DNA of 64,000 nucleotides from assembly GCA_047639165.1 (NCBI GenBank), contig JBLINH010000001.1, positions 6,632-70,631 on the forward strand, written 5' to 3'. The position numbers and the translations under genes are program-made. Positions within the stretch are counted from its first letter, which is position 1, and the number at the start of each line of letters is the position of its first letter. Below are positions 7,651 through 16,109 of the stretch, one piece after another. The stretch is from JBLINH01 sp047639165. Its GTDB lineage: Bacteria; Patescibacteriota; Minisyncoccia; Phycocordibacterales; JAACPR01. Under the pieces are notes generated by a model. It did no database searches, was not told the DNA's origin, and saw only the letters and a list, made by a program, of their open reading frames with translations.

Positions 7651-7737
7651 TATCTTATTCTAACTCTCATCTTCTTTTTTCGTTTCTTTCTAGAACCGGT
7701 TCTTTTGTAATTATATACCTCGTATATACAGAGTCAA

Positions 7738-8838
7738 CTAGACTCTCTGGTATCTAGAAATATTTAACATTATTCCTACAGCAAAGAGAGTAAAGAAAAG
7801 TGCTGTACCTCCGTGACTAACAAACAAAAGAGGTAATCCTGATAGTGGAATTAATCCAAGCATCGCAGATATGTTCATAAAAGATTGAGCTGTAATCATG
7901 ATTGTTAAACCAATCATCACAAGACCTGCAAATGCATTACTGGTTCTTGAGGCAATTCGGAGACCGCGAAGTGCAAAGAGGAGATATAGGATTACAAGAG
8001 CACTTGCACCTATGAACCCAAACTCTTCAGCGGCCACAGCGAAGATAGAATCCCCTATTGGTTCTGGTAGGAAGTTAAACTTTTGAGCACTCTGTCCGAA
8101 TCCTTTTCCTGCCACACCTCCTGATCCTATAGCGATCAGAGATTGTTGGATTTGATATCCAGACTCAAGCGGATCAGACGCAGGGTTTATATAAGTCATT
8201 ACCCTTTCTTTTAAGTATGGTCTCGCTATTACCAGCCCAGAAAGCCCTATAAGTCCTACAAGCCCTATTATCATAAGGTGTTTCCATTTACCTCCAGCTA
8301 CTACGAACATTGAAACTGCAGCCACTAGCATAATTACAAAAGTGTCCGTATCTGGTTGTAGGAGTAGTATGCTCCCAGCTACACCAGAAATAATAGCAAG
8401 TGGTATAAGGCCAAACTTAACATCTTCAACCTTGTTCTTAATACCTGAAAGCCAAGCTGCACAATACAGAACAAAAGCGATCTTTAGAAACTCTGAAGGT
8501 TGAAATGATAGTGGTCCAATTAGTATCCATCTTTTAGCACCACCGTGCTCAAGACCGATTCCCGGTATGAAAACAAGAAGTGTTAGAACTAGTGAAAATA
8601 TATAAATCCAGAAAGAGTACTTCTGCCAGAATGTGTACTTCACTCTTGAAAGTATGAAAGCAAATACTCCCCCCATCATAAGACCAAGAAGTAATTGGTT
8701 TAGAACAATGGAAGAGAATTTTATATCATCTCTTGCAGTCAATCCTAGTGAAGCTGAGAGAAAAAGAAAAAAACCTGATACGGCAAGAGATATTACTATT
8801 ATCAAAAAAGGCTTATCAATACTTTTTAACTTGGGCAT
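7738..8838 (-). CDS. ftsW: FtsW/RodA SEDS glycosyltransferase, probably FtsW
   Basis: This 366-aa protein has about ten transmembrane segments and SEDS hallmarks: G-A-K-R-W-I, Q-P-S-E-F-L-K, and a C-terminal G-L-I-P-L-S-G-L-P-L-L-F-V-S-H-G-G-T motif. SEDS proteins polymerise lipid II outside the membrane together with a class B PBP. The start M-P-K-L-K-S at 8838 avoids overlap with mraY; an earlier in-frame ATG at 8862 is possible. Position next to mraY and murG favours FtsW (septal) over RodA, but the sequence alone does not settle this. Confidence 0.92.
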   Translation of the reverse strand: MPKLKSIDKPFLIIVISLAVSGFFLFLSASLGLTARDDIKFSSIVLNQLLLGLMMGGVFAFILSRVKYTFWQKYSFWIYIFSLVLTLLVFIPGIGLEHGGAKRWILIGPLSFQPSEFLKIAFVLYCAAWLSGIKNKVEDVKFGLIPLAIISGVAGSILLLQPDTDTFVIMLVAAVSMFVVAGGKWKHLMIIGLVGLIGLSGLVIARPYLKERVMTYINPASDPLESGYQIQQSLIAIGSGGVAGKGFGQSAQKFNFLPEPIGDSIFAVAAEEFGFIGASALVILYLLFALRGLRIASRTSNAFAGLVMIGLTIMITAQSFMNISAMLGLIPLSGLPLLFVSHGGTALFFTLFAVGIMLNISRYQRV

Positions 8839-8845
8839 CTGTATA

Positions 8846-9919
8846 TTATGCAACAAGCGCAACTATCACGCCAATTACTGCAAAGATTGTGGATAATACC
8901 CAGTATCTCATTGTTACCTTGTGAGGTGGCCATCCCTTAGCTTCAAAGTGGTGATGGATGGGAGCAGAAAGAAATACTTTCTTCCCGTTTCTAAACTTCT
9001 TTGAAAGTACTTGAATGATTACAGAAAGAGTTGTTAGTACTAACGGCATTGCGATGATTGGTAGTACAAAAATTCCAAATCCTTCCGCCAGATTATCAGT
9101 CATGAAGGCAACAATACCTAGTGTAACTGTTAGACCCATTGTTCCTGTTTCGGACATATAGAATCTGGCTGGTGGAATATTGAACCAAAGAAAGGCTAGA
9201 AGACCACCGACAATCAATGCACAAAAAGCTGCGAGATTGACCTGGTCGTATGCAAATGCAATTAGTGCGTACGCACTGAACATAATAGCAAACACACCTC
9301 CTGCTAGACCATCAATTCCGTCGATAACTCCACCAGAGTAAAGAGCTAGGATAACAAGTGTAAAGAACGGAATGATTAACCACCCAAGTGAAAGTGTTTC
9401 AATAAAGGGAAAACCGATTGATGAAATTCCAAGTTTTGTGTAGAACCAAAAAGAAACTATAAGACCTATGAGTCCAACAACAACTAGTCTTTTCTTTAGA
9501 GACAGTCCACCTGCGTGGTGATCCCCCGTATCGGATACTTCCATGTAATCGTCTACTAATCCTACAAACCCTCCCAAGAGAAGAGTAGCAAGTGGAATCC
9601 ATGTTTGGTTTCTACTTAGAAAATCTAATTTATCAAAAACATCAAAAGGTAAGAACTTAGCAAGAGACCAAAGACCTGTAATTACAATGAAGGAGCTAAT
9701 CCAAACTATTACACCACCCATTCTAGGTGTGTTCATTTCCCTATCTTTGTGGAGACTTGCAAACACAGGAGCCGGACGTCCATCTACTGCCACAGACTTT
9801 ACTTTCTTCTTCCACATCTTGTTTCTGTACAAGTAGCCAGAGACTGCTGGAGTTATGAGAATACCTACAAAGAAGGCTAATATTGAAGGTAGTATTACTT
9901 TAACTACGTCTATTAACAT
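8846..9919 (-). CDS. mraY: MraY, phospho-MurNAc-pentapeptide transferase
   Basis: MraY makes lipid I from UDP-MurNAc-pentapeptide and undecaprenyl phosphate. The 357-aa polytopic protein shows T-P-R-M-G-G, the D-D-Y pair in G-L-V-D-D-Y-M, the G-V-I-D-G-I-D-G-L-A-G-G loop, and the A-P-I-H-H-H-F-E motif near the C-terminus, all catalytic-site landmarks. Length is normal. It precedes ftsW by a few bases in the same transcript. A -10-like TATACT sits 7 nt before the ATG. Confidence 0.97.
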   Translation of the reverse strand: MLIDVVKVILPSILAFFVGILITPAVSGYLYRNKMWKKKVKSVAVDGRPAPVFASLHKDREMNTPRMGGVIVWISSFIVITGLWSLAKFLPFDVFDKLDFLSRNQTWIPLATLLLGGFVGLVDDYMEVSDTGDHHAGGLSLKKRLVVVGLIGLIVSFWFYTKLGISSIGFPFIETLSLGWLIIPFFTLVILALYSGGVIDGIDGLAGGVFAIMFSAYALIAFAYDQVNLAAFCALIVGGLLAFLWFNIPPARFYMSETGTMGLTVTLGIVAFMTDNLAEGFGIFVLPIIAMPLVLTTLSVIIQVLSKKFRNGKKVFLSAPIHHHFEAKGWPPHKVTMRYWVLSTIFAVIGVIVALVA

Positions 9920-9971
9920 AATGGAAAGTATAGCGTATTCCTTTTATTTTTACTATTCATATGAAAAAGAT

Positions 9972-10925
9972 TTACTCACTCAAATAGTATTGAAATACAG
10001 CTTTGGCTAATCTATCTACATCATCAAATCTTCCATCAATGGTTGAACCCAGTACTACTATAGCAACAGGATTGTTCAATCCAGGATTGATAACCACTGC
10101 AAGATTTCCTCCAGCAAGATCAGTATATCCAGTCTTTGATCCAACTATGTTTGGAAGACTCCCTACAATATTATTTGTGTTCGTCACTTCATACTCAAAT
10201 CCATTAATGCTCGTTGTATTAAAAGTGGGCTCTACTGTCGCCTCTAGTAGGTATGGGTAGTTATTTAAAATATATTCCATAAGAATTGTCATGTCTTTTG
10301 CAGATCCTTTTGCTCCTGGAGTAGTCTCATCTACATCAAGTCCTGTTTCGTTCTTGAATCTTGTAGCACTCATACCAATTCTTTTTGCAAAGTCATTCAT
10401 TTGATTAACAGAAGAATTATCGTCAGTAGGAAGTATAGACCCAATAGCTGAAGCTATGGCAGATGCCCCATCATTTGATGATGATACAAGTGTTAGATCT
10501 GTGATGTTTTTTAATTTAAATACCTCATTGATATGGAATCCATTATCCCCTTCCATATCAAGATTCTCTTTTCTCACCACTACATCACCTTCTCTACCGA
10601 GAACTTCAATAGCAGTTAGTGCTGTCATCATTTTTGTTAGAGACGCTAATGGAATAGATTCATTAGCCTTCTTTGCGTATAGGATTTTTCCAGACTCTAG
10701 TTCTTTTACATATGCAGACATAGCTTGTATATCTATATCCTCAAAATCCTCCCCAACTTCTAGAGTGTTAACAAAACCCTCATTGATGTTATCCGGAACC
10801 TCTTTTTCATCAACCACTATTTTTGTGAGTATGAAAGCCACAATAAGTACTATAATAGGACCGATTAAGACAAAAGCAGTCATTAGAAAATCCTTATTCC
10901 TTTGTATGTTATTACTCTCCAGCAT
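9972..10925 (-). CDS. D-alanyl-D-alanine carboxypeptidase (S11 PBP)
   Basis: This 317-aa protein has one N-terminal membrane anchor (about residues 15-36) and a penicillin-binding S11 domain with all three motifs: S95-L-T-K98 (nucleophile and general base), S149-S-N151 and K264-T-G266. Such enzymes trim the terminal D-Ala from peptidoglycan stems. It lacks the C-terminal amphipathic anchor of E. coli DacA and is held by the N-terminal segment instead. Its start overlaps the scpB end by 14 nt, so it is in the scpA-scpB transcript. Confidence 0.94.
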   Translation of the reverse strand: MLESNNIQRNKDFLMTAFVLIGPIIVLIVAFILTKIVVDEKEVPDNINEGFVNTLEVGEDFEDIDIQAMSAYVKELESGKILYAKKANESIPLASLTKMMTALTAIEVLGREGDVVVRKENLDMEGDNGFHINEVFKLKNITDLTLVSSSNDGASAIASAIGSILPTDDNSSVNQMNDFAKRIGMSATRFKNETGLDVDETTPGAKGSAKDMTILMEYILNNYPYLLEATVEPTFNTTSINGFEYEVTNTNNIVGSLPNIVGSKTGYTDLAGGNLAVVINPGLNNPVAIVVLGSTIDGRFDDVDRLAKAVFQYYLSE

Positions 10926-11457
10926 CTTGGTTATTTATGAAGTCATCTATATCTTTTTGAATTTGTTCGTACTCGGGCATATCTTCCTTTCTAGATATTC
11001 CAAGAAATTGAATAGTTTCAAAAGTTGGTCTATACAGGAAGGATCTGTCATCCTTTGGATCCGCCTTCTTTTCAATCAGACCCCTAATCAAGAGGGTTCT
11101 CAGTATGAACTGTGAACTTACTCCTCTTATGTAATCTACCTCACTTCGCTTCACAGGTCCACGATATACGATAATCGTCAATGTTTCAAGTGCTGCTTTT
11201 GATAATGACTTATTTAAGTCATTTTTTCTTAGTTTTTCTATGGTCTCAGAAAGCTCATCATTTGTAACAAGAAGTACACTTCCATCTTTTTCTATCACAG
11301 ATAATCCTGAATTAGATAACCTTTCTTTTAGGTCCACTATCCCCTTTCTCGTTTCTTCTACTGAAATATCGAGGATAGTAGAAAGATTCGTTATCTTTAC
11401 AGGTTCTCCTTTGTAAAAGAGTACCGCTTCTATTTTTTTATCAAGTGATGTTTCCAT
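10912..11457 (-). CDS. scpB: Chromosome segregation protein ScpB
   Basis: The 181-aa protein contains the two winged-helix domains of ScpB: I-E-A-V-L-F-Y-K-G-E-P-V near the N-terminus and the conserved A-L-E-T-L-T-I-I-V-Y-R-G-P-V-x-R-x-E-V-D-Y-I-R-G-V-x-S in the second domain. ScpB dimers bind ScpA, which bridges the SMC heads in the condensin complex. The start codon lies 1 nt after the scpA stop, the usual scpA-scpB pairing. Confidence 0.96.
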   Translation of the reverse strand: METSLDKKIEAVLFYKGEPVKITNLSTILDISVEETRKGIVDLKERLSNSGLSVIEKDGSVLLVTNDELSETIEKLRKNDLNKSLSKAALETLTIIVYRGPVKRSEVDYIRGVSSQFILRTLLIRGLIEKKADPKDDRSFLYRPTFETIQFLGISRKEDMPEYEQIQKDIDDFINNQDAGE

Positions 11458-12198
11458 TTATGAGTAGTTAGGAGTTGTTACTTCTGTTGTTTCCATTTGT
11501 ATGTCCGCGTAGTCGGAATGTTGATTAACATTTATGATTCCTTGTTTTACAAGTTCGAGCATAGCTAGAAAACTAATGATAACATTTACTCTTTCTTCTT
11601 TGCTCATCTCTTTTCCAGATCCTGAGAATTCTCTGAAAGTCATTTGTAAACCATTTCGTATTCTTTTGCTTAGATTCTCGATAACGTCATTGAGACTCAG
11701 TACTTTTTGTACTGCAACTTCTTGAAGTTTTTCAACTTTAGGAAATAGGTTTATAACTACCCTGACCAGTGTTCCTAAGTTAGTTTTAGATATCTGATCG
11801 TCTGGAACAAACATAGGTTCAGTGTTTTTGTAACCACCTCCAGTGAATGAAATATTTTTTCCAAACATTTCACTTGTATGAACCGATACTTCTTGTAGCC
11901 TCTTGTATATTTTTAGTCTTGTTTCTAGGTCCTCGATACTCTGTTCCTCATCTTCCGTTAGTTCAATTGATGGTAACAGTGATTTGGACTTTATCAGTAA
12001 TAGCGTTGAAGCTGTAAGGATGAAGTGTGAGGTTTTCTTCAAAGAGACTTTATCCAAGTCATTTATGTAGTTTATATAGTCATCGGTAACTTGAGAAAGA
12101 GATATGTCATTGATTAAGAGTTTCCTCTTTTCAATCAAAGACAGAAGAAGGTCCATAGGACCTTCAAATACTTCGGTTTTTATCTCAAACCCTGTCAT
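11458..12198 (-). CDS. scpA: Segregation and condensation protein A (kleisin)
   Basis: The 246-aa protein begins F-E-G-P-M-D-L-L-L-S-L-I-E-K, the ScpA N-terminal signature, followed by the D-I-S-L-S-Q-V-T-D-D-Y motif and A-S-T-L-L-L-I-K-S-K-S-L-L-P. The C-terminal winged helix (V-I-I-S-F-L-A-M-L-E-L-V-K-Q-G) binds the SMC head. Start overlaps the stop of the YceI gene (TAATG), coupling the two. Confidence 0.96.
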   Translation of the reverse strand: MTGFEIKTEVFEGPMDLLLSLIEKRKLLINDISLSQVTDDYINYINDLDKVSLKKTSHFILTASTLLLIKSKSLLPSIELTEDEEQSIEDLETRLKIYKRLQEVSVHTSEMFGKNISFTGGGYKNTEPMFVPDDQISKTNLGTLVRVVINLFPKVEKLQEVAVQKVLSLNDVIENLSKRIRNGLQMTFREFSGSGKEMSKEERVNVIISFLAMLELVKQGIINVNQHSDYADIQMETTEVTTPNYS

Positions 12199-12791
12199 TA
12201 TATTTCAGCGCTAAACTTAATTTGTACCTCATTGTCAGCTAAAATTACATCTAAACCGAATGGTTCTGTATCGATGATGAAGTCAGCTGAAATAATACCC
12301 CCTTCTTGAGCTACTGGGAATGTAACTTCTTTTGGAACTCCTTTAATGGTTAGAACTCCAGTTACGTTTCCTTTTGTCTCTGAAACTCTTTCAGCTTTAG
12401 TTAGCTTGAATGTAGATTTAGGGTATTTCGCACAGTTAAAGAATATCTCTGTACACAGGTCAGTGTTTAGTTTACCTATCCCAGCATCAATTGATGAGTT
12501 ATCAAATGTGATTGTTCCCCCAGTGAAATGATCTCCATTGTGTTCTATGTTTTTTATAGACATCTTATGGAAAGTACCTTCATGACTTTTTCCAGGACCG
12601 AAACCTATAAATTTGAAATCTAATTTACTTAGATCGTAGCTTACTCCAGATTCTTCAATTACTTCCCCTTTGTTTACTTCAACATCCTTGATATCAGCTC
12701 TCTCTATATCTTTAGGTGCTCCACTTGTGGCTAGAACTATGGCTAGTATCACCGCGATTATGAGTACTATGGTTACAATTACTTTTTTCAT
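12198..12791 (-). CDS. YceI-family lipocalin-like protein
   Basis: A signal anchor (residues 4-23) precedes a YceI-like beta-barrel: Y-D-L-S-K-L-D-F-K-F-I-G-F-G-P, the F-D-N-S-S-I-D-A-G segment and V-T-G-V-L-T-I-K-G-V-x-K-E-V-T-F. YceI proteins bind polyisoprenoid-like ligands in the envelope. In bacteria whose lipids are scavenged this could be a lipid carrier (inference). It leads the yceI-scpA-scpB-carboxypeptidase transcript, and a TG-A-TATAAT promoter at 12824-12832 gives a leader of about 25 nt. Confidence 0.88.
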   Translation of the reverse strand: MKKVIVTIVLIIAVILAIVLATSGAPKDIERADIKDVEVNKGEVIEESGVSYDLSKLDFKFIGFGPGKSHEGTFHKMSIKNIEHNGDHFTGGTITFDNSSIDAGIGKLNTDLCTEIFFNCAKYPKSTFKLTKAERVSETKGNVTGVLTIKGVPKEVTFPVAQEGGIISADFIIDTEPFGLDVILADNEVQIKFSAEI

Positions 12792-12944
12792 TTGATTGAA
12801 GGTTATTTGTGTAAGTTAGGGGTATTATATCATTTTTGAATATTTTACTCGAGGTTCAGTGTTTGAGTATAGATATAGATAGAAAGAGGGAGTACTTAAC
12901 TAAAGATCAAACAAATAAAGATTTTGTTAATCCGGAACCTATTA

Positions 12945-13421
12945 TTACGATTCAGTAATAACACTCCACAATCTATCAGCACATTCTCCACTAAAGTTAT
13001 GATCACAGTTTTCTAGTATCACTAATTCCCCACCAACTTTAGTATTTAATTCTTCAGATATTTTATATCCACCATTACGAGCTCCAACAATTAAGATATT
13101 TTTTATATCTTTAACTTTCTCACTTAAATCAGGAAGTGAATTAAGTTTGTCAGATAGAAACTCGGGATGTCGTGATGGTTCCAGAAAAATAGATCTTTTA
13201 ACACTACTGTCTATACAGTGCGCTCCCAAACTATGAGATATTACAAGATCATATTGTTCAAGGTTTTTTATATTAAAATCTTCTTCGGAAACATCTTTTT
13301 TATCAAAAGGGAAAATACCTTCAATTAAGCCACCTTTTTCTTTGTACGAATTAGACAAGAAGATGAATAGATCATCATCTGCGGTTTCTTGTAATCCTCC
13401 TATGTATAGAGTTTTATTCAT
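12945..13421 (-). CDS. Small alpha/beta-hydrolase-like protein
   Basis: This 158-aa protein shows an alpha/beta-hydrolase nucleophile elbow, S-H-S-L-G-A (Ser near residue 65), with a later D-H-N-F-S-G that could supply the catalytic His. It is short for a full hydrolase and resembles RBBP9/YdeN-type serine hydrolases. It is coupled by a 4-nt ATGA overlap to the erythromycin-esterase-like gene upstream, so the two may act on the same substrate. Substrate unknown. Confidence 0.72.
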   Translation of the reverse strand: MNKTLYIGGLQETADDDLFIFLSNSYKEKGGLIEGIFPFDKKDVSEEDFNIKNLEQYDLVISHSLGAHCIDSSVKRSIFLEPSRHPEFLSDKLNSLPDLSEKVKDIKNILIVGARNGGYKISEELNTKVGGELVILENCDHNFSGECADRLWSVITES

Positions 13422-14302
13422 TTGGAAGTAATTATCAAAGCTTGGGATGCCTCTCCTTTTTTGTGAATAGTTAAATAATCAAAATGCTCTTGATTTATTT
13501 CCATTAACCAATACTCTTCTAACGGCCAATAGAAACCAGCCTGTTCGATTAAATTAGTATTTTTTAAAAGAGTATCAGATGTTGGTATAATAACTGGCTC
13601 ATCTGATTTTTTATTTTTAAAAATACGGTCTGCTAAAGCTGTTACTGAATTATGTGTTTTTTCAAAAGCGAACTCAACTTGTTCATATATACCATTAGAA
13701 TTTCGAGCTCTCATTAATCCTCTTGACGTGTGTTGTGCGATAGAAACATATTTTTGTCCAAACTCCTCAATTAGAAATTTCCCAACATCTTTCTGTTTCT
13801 CTATAACATATTTACCAACATGCATATTGTGTGCGCTAAAGAAGTGAATAGCATCTTTGCAATAATGTTTTTTTATATTATTAAAAATAATATAACTATG
13901 ACTCTTTAACATCTTTTCCTGATCCATAGATTTTTTCTCATTTGGATTCCTAAAATCAACACCATGGATCTCAATTTGTACCCCATCGTTCATAGATAGT
14001 TTAGCGAGTGAGAGAAGAAGGTTGTAAATTTCCTGTGTTTGCCAAATTTTATACAACTTATTTAAACAGCTTTTAATATTTACTTCTATTAAAGAGTCAT
14101 TGTTTTTAATCTTCTCGAGTAACTCGTGTATTGGATCTTCGTATGCCTCAAGGTAGAAAACAATTTTTTTGTCTTTATTACTTCGTATATGATCAAGAAT
14201 TAGGTTGTGTTTCCAATTACTCTCTGTAGATGACCCGTGTGAAGATTCTCCGAGCCCTATGATATTTCCTGGGTTAAATATTTTTTTTGGTAATCTAAAC
14301 AT
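13418..14302 (-). CDS. Erythromycin-esterase-like hydrolase
   Basis: The 294-aa protein has the EreA/EreB superfamily landmarks: an N-terminal G-L-G-E-S-S-H-G motif (Glu and His of the active site), a second H-G-V-D-F segment and F-S-A-H-N-M-H-V-G with two histidines. Characterised members open macrolide lactones, but many relatives act on other esters, so resistance should not be assumed. It is shorter than EreA (about 400 aa). The -10 TAAAAT with TG-A (14309-14317) ends 6 nt from the ATG. It lies in a very AT-rich accessory patch. Confidence 0.82.
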   Translation of the reverse strand: MFRLPKKIFNPGNIIGLGESSHGSSTESNWKHNLILDHIRSNKDKKIVFYLEAYEDPIHELLEKIKNNDSLIEVNIKSCLNKLYKIWQTQEIYNLLLSLAKLSMNDGVQIEIHGVDFRNPNEKKSMDQEKMLKSHSYIIFNNIKKHYCKDAIHFFSAHNMHVGKYVIEKQKDVGKFLIEEFGQKYVSIAQHTSRGLMRARNSNGIYEQVEFAFEKTHNSVTALADRIFKNKKSDEPVIIPTSDTLLKNTNLIEQAGFYWPLEEYWLMEINQEHFDYLTIHKKGEASQALIITSK

Positions 14303-14308
14303 AAGCAG

Positions 14309-14348
14309 ATTTTATCATAATTAATTTCCATGTATCCTGTGATATATT
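14309..14348. promoter_or_regulatory. Divergent promoters of the esterase-like gene and the 52-aa ORF
   Basis: On the minus strand TG-A-TAAAAT (hexamer 14309-14314) is 6 nt from the ATG at 14302. On the plus strand TG-A-TATATT (hexamer 14343-14348) is 6 nt from the ATG at 14355. Both are extended -10 elements consistent with leaderless transcripts. Confidence 0.5.
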
Positions 14349-14354
14349 ATCCGT

Positions 14355-14513
14355 ATGGTCATAGACATAGAACTAACATTAAATAGGTTTGGTTTTGGAA
14401 AGATTTCGGAAAATAAGTTTCAATTATTTTGTTTCAGATTTTCCAAATGGAATATACCAAACAAGCACTCTATTTCTTTTGAGATAAACTGGAGGACGGG
14501 AGGTAAAGCCTAA
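14355..14513 (+). CDS. Possible 52-aa protein, unknown
   Basis: A 53-codon frame starts at ATG 14355, right behind an extended -10 box. The product starts M-V-I-D-I-E-L-T and ends E-I-N-W-R-T-G-G-K-A; it is soluble, with no membrane segment. It has no recognisable domain. Its promoter placement matches that of real genes in this window, which is the main support. It may equally be a remnant. Not coupled to any neighbour. Confidence 0.4.
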   Translation: MVIDIELTLNRFGFGKISENKFQLFCFRFSKWNIPNKHSISFEINWRTGGKA

Positions 14514-14535
14514 ACATTCATTCTTTATCCATCCA

Positions 14536-15054
14536 CTAATTCGATACCTCTGAATTTAGTCGCGACTTAGCTTCTTTTAAAATAGCTAAATCCCTCTCAA
14601 CCATAAATTGCCCTCCATAATTGTTGGTCTTAATATCAGCTACTAAGACAATGGCTTCATCCAGATCAACCCAGTGTATTTCATAACCACTTTCAATTTC
14701 AGATTCTGTGAAATTAGGTTTGTTCTTGTCTCCAACAACCTTAGCAAAAAAGTTGTGTGATTCTTGGAATAGTTCTTGCTGACCACGATATTCAATAACC
14801 ATTCCTAACTCTTCACCAATTTCAATATCACATCCAATTTCCTCTTCCGCTTCTCTTTCTAAGCCTTGCTTAATAGTTTCTCCTCCTTCTACTCCACCAC
14901 CCGGTAATTTATAGTAGTTATATGTTGATACTTTAAGTAATGCAATCTTATCATCAGTATCAAATATAACTGCTCTAGCAGCGACTCGTTTACGAAATTT
15001 TGTTACCTCTAAATCTTTAATATTTTCTGGATTTATGATTTTAAGTTCTCTCAT
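14536..15054 (-). CDS. Nudix hydrolase
   Basis: The 172-aa protein contains a complete Nudix box, G-G-G-V-E-G-G-E-T-I-K-Q-G-L-E-R-E-A-E-E with the E-E-I-G end, near residues 50-73. Nudix enzymes hydrolyse nucleoside diphosphates linked to another group. Residues just before the box (Y-Y-K-L-P-G) are also family-typical. It overlaps the HIT-like gene by 4 nt (ATGA), so the pair is co-translated. Substrate unknown. Confidence 0.88.
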   Translation of the reverse strand: MRELKIINPENIKDLEVTKFRKRVAARAVIFDTDDKIALLKVSTYNYYKLPGGGVEGGETIKQGLEREAEEEIGCDIEIGEELGMVIEYRGQQELFQESHNFFAKVVGDKNKPNFTESEIESGYEIHWVDLDEAIVLVADIKTNNYGGQFMVERDLAILKEAKSRLNSEVSN

Positions 15055-15476
15055 ATAGATTTCTTTAATTCTTCAGTAATTTGAATAAGTACTTCTTCTG
15101 AGATTTTTTCTACATTCTCTTCTCCTCTTAAGTAGTGATGTGCGAAATTTGGATCTGAAAAAGTTTTTCCAGCAACATTAACAGGATCTTCGTGTCTTGG
15201 TCTTAGATGCCAATGAACTCTTGGAGTCGGTGGATTATTCTTATATGCGTTATTCATTAAACAAGTCCAATTAAACATTGTTGCATTAAAAGTTTTTTTA
15301 AAGAGATCCTCAGTCTTTTTAACAATTTTATAAAAATCGTCACTTTCTTCTTTAGATATTTCTGATAGATGACCGCAATCTCTTTTTAATAGGATTAATG
15401 ATCTTCCTAGATATTTCTGATCCTGCATTAAATACACTTCCCAGTAGGATGTTTCAAAAATTAACTCTTTTTTCAT
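15051..15476 (-). CDS. HIT-superfamily protein
   Basis: The 141-aa protein has an H-W-H-L-R-P-R-H motif (near residues 91-98) in place of the histidine triad H-x-H-x-H, within a typical HIT layout (L-G-R-S-L-I-L-L-K-R ... N-x-x-C-L-M-N-N). HIT proteins are nucleotidyl hydrolases or transferases. The altered triad keeps the first two histidines. A TG-C-TATAAT box (15483-15488) ends 6 nt before the ATG. Coupling to a Nudix gene suggests shared dinucleotide turnover (inference). Confidence 0.8.
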   Translation of the reverse strand: MKKELIFETSYWEVYLMQDQKYLGRSLILLKRDCGHLSEISKEESDDFYKIVKKTEDLFKKTFNATMFNWTCLMNNAYKNNPPTPRVHWHLRPRHEDPVNVAGKTFSDPNFAHHYLRGEENVEKISEEVLIQITEELKKSI

Positions 15477-15507
15477 TTAGTGATTATAGCAGAAATAGAT
15501 TTGAAGA

Positions 15508-16008
15508 TTATTTATTATATACTTCCAATCCTCTTCGAAGAACTTCAAGCTTAAATGGCTTGTCTTCTATGTAATCAGTATATTCTTCAAGGTCAATCCA
15601 CTTTATACCTGTAATATTTCCAGCTATGTCTTCTACAAAGTCTCCATCAGGGATAACTTCACAGAGATATAGTGCTCGGTAGTATGTATCACCAGTTGAA
15701 GCTTTAATTTTCTGATAAGAAATTGGTTTCCAAGATTCAACTATACAGTTTGTTTCTTCCAGAACCTCTCTTTTTAGAGTGTCGATGATATTTTCTCCAT
15801 CTTCTCGACTTCCACCGGGAATACTCCAAATATTCCATTTTGGATGAAAAACAACAAGTAGTTTGCCATTATGGATACATACAGCATGAGATTTTTCAAT
15901 GAGATTATCTGGAATATTAGAAAAATCGTCCACATTTACATGTTTAACGTCACATCTCTCATTTTTGAATGTAATTACTTTCTTGAATAGAATTCCTTTT
16001 TTGTTCAT
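15508..16008 (-). CDS. Second Nudix hydrolase
   Basis: The chosen start (M-N-K-K-G) gives 166 aa; an earlier ATG at 16029 is possible. The Nudix box is G-G-S-R-E-D-G-E-N-I-I-D-T-L-K-R-E-V-L-E with an E-T-N end, so the final Gly is replaced by Asn. W-S-I-P-G-G and F-H-P-K-W-N-I-W precede it as in ADP-ribose/NADH-type Nudix enzymes. It sits directly upstream of the HIT-Nudix pair. It is unlike the first Nudix protein and not a recent duplicate. Confidence 0.85.
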   Translation of the reverse strand: MNKKGILFKKVITFKNERCDVKHVNVDDFSNIPDNLIEKSHAVCIHNGKLLVVFHPKWNIWSIPGGSREDGENIIDTLKREVLEETNCIVESWKPISYQKIKASTGDTYYRALYLCEVIPDGDFVEDIAGNITGIKWIDLEEYTDYIEDKPFKLEVLRRGLEVYNK

Positions 16009-16109
16009 GTGTAAAAGATAGTAACACATTCAATTTAAACCACTACTTTATTTTTTTTTGAATGACTTTTAAGAAAGAATAAAATAGATAAATTTGTTGG
16101 TTTCTTATA

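Noticed and set aside
7657..7737. Very basic peptide frame on the minus strand after ftsW (R-K-K-R-K-K-K-M-R-V-R-I-R)
   Set aside because: No usable start codon before the basic part, and it lies between ftsW and its terminator; likely an untranslated region.
12841..12944. Gap between yceI promoter and the hydrolase gene
   Set aside because: No open frame, hairpin or repeat seen.
13418..14302. Macrolide resistance gene
   Set aside because: Only superfamily motifs are present; the protein is much shorter than EreA/EreB, so resistance cannot be claimed.
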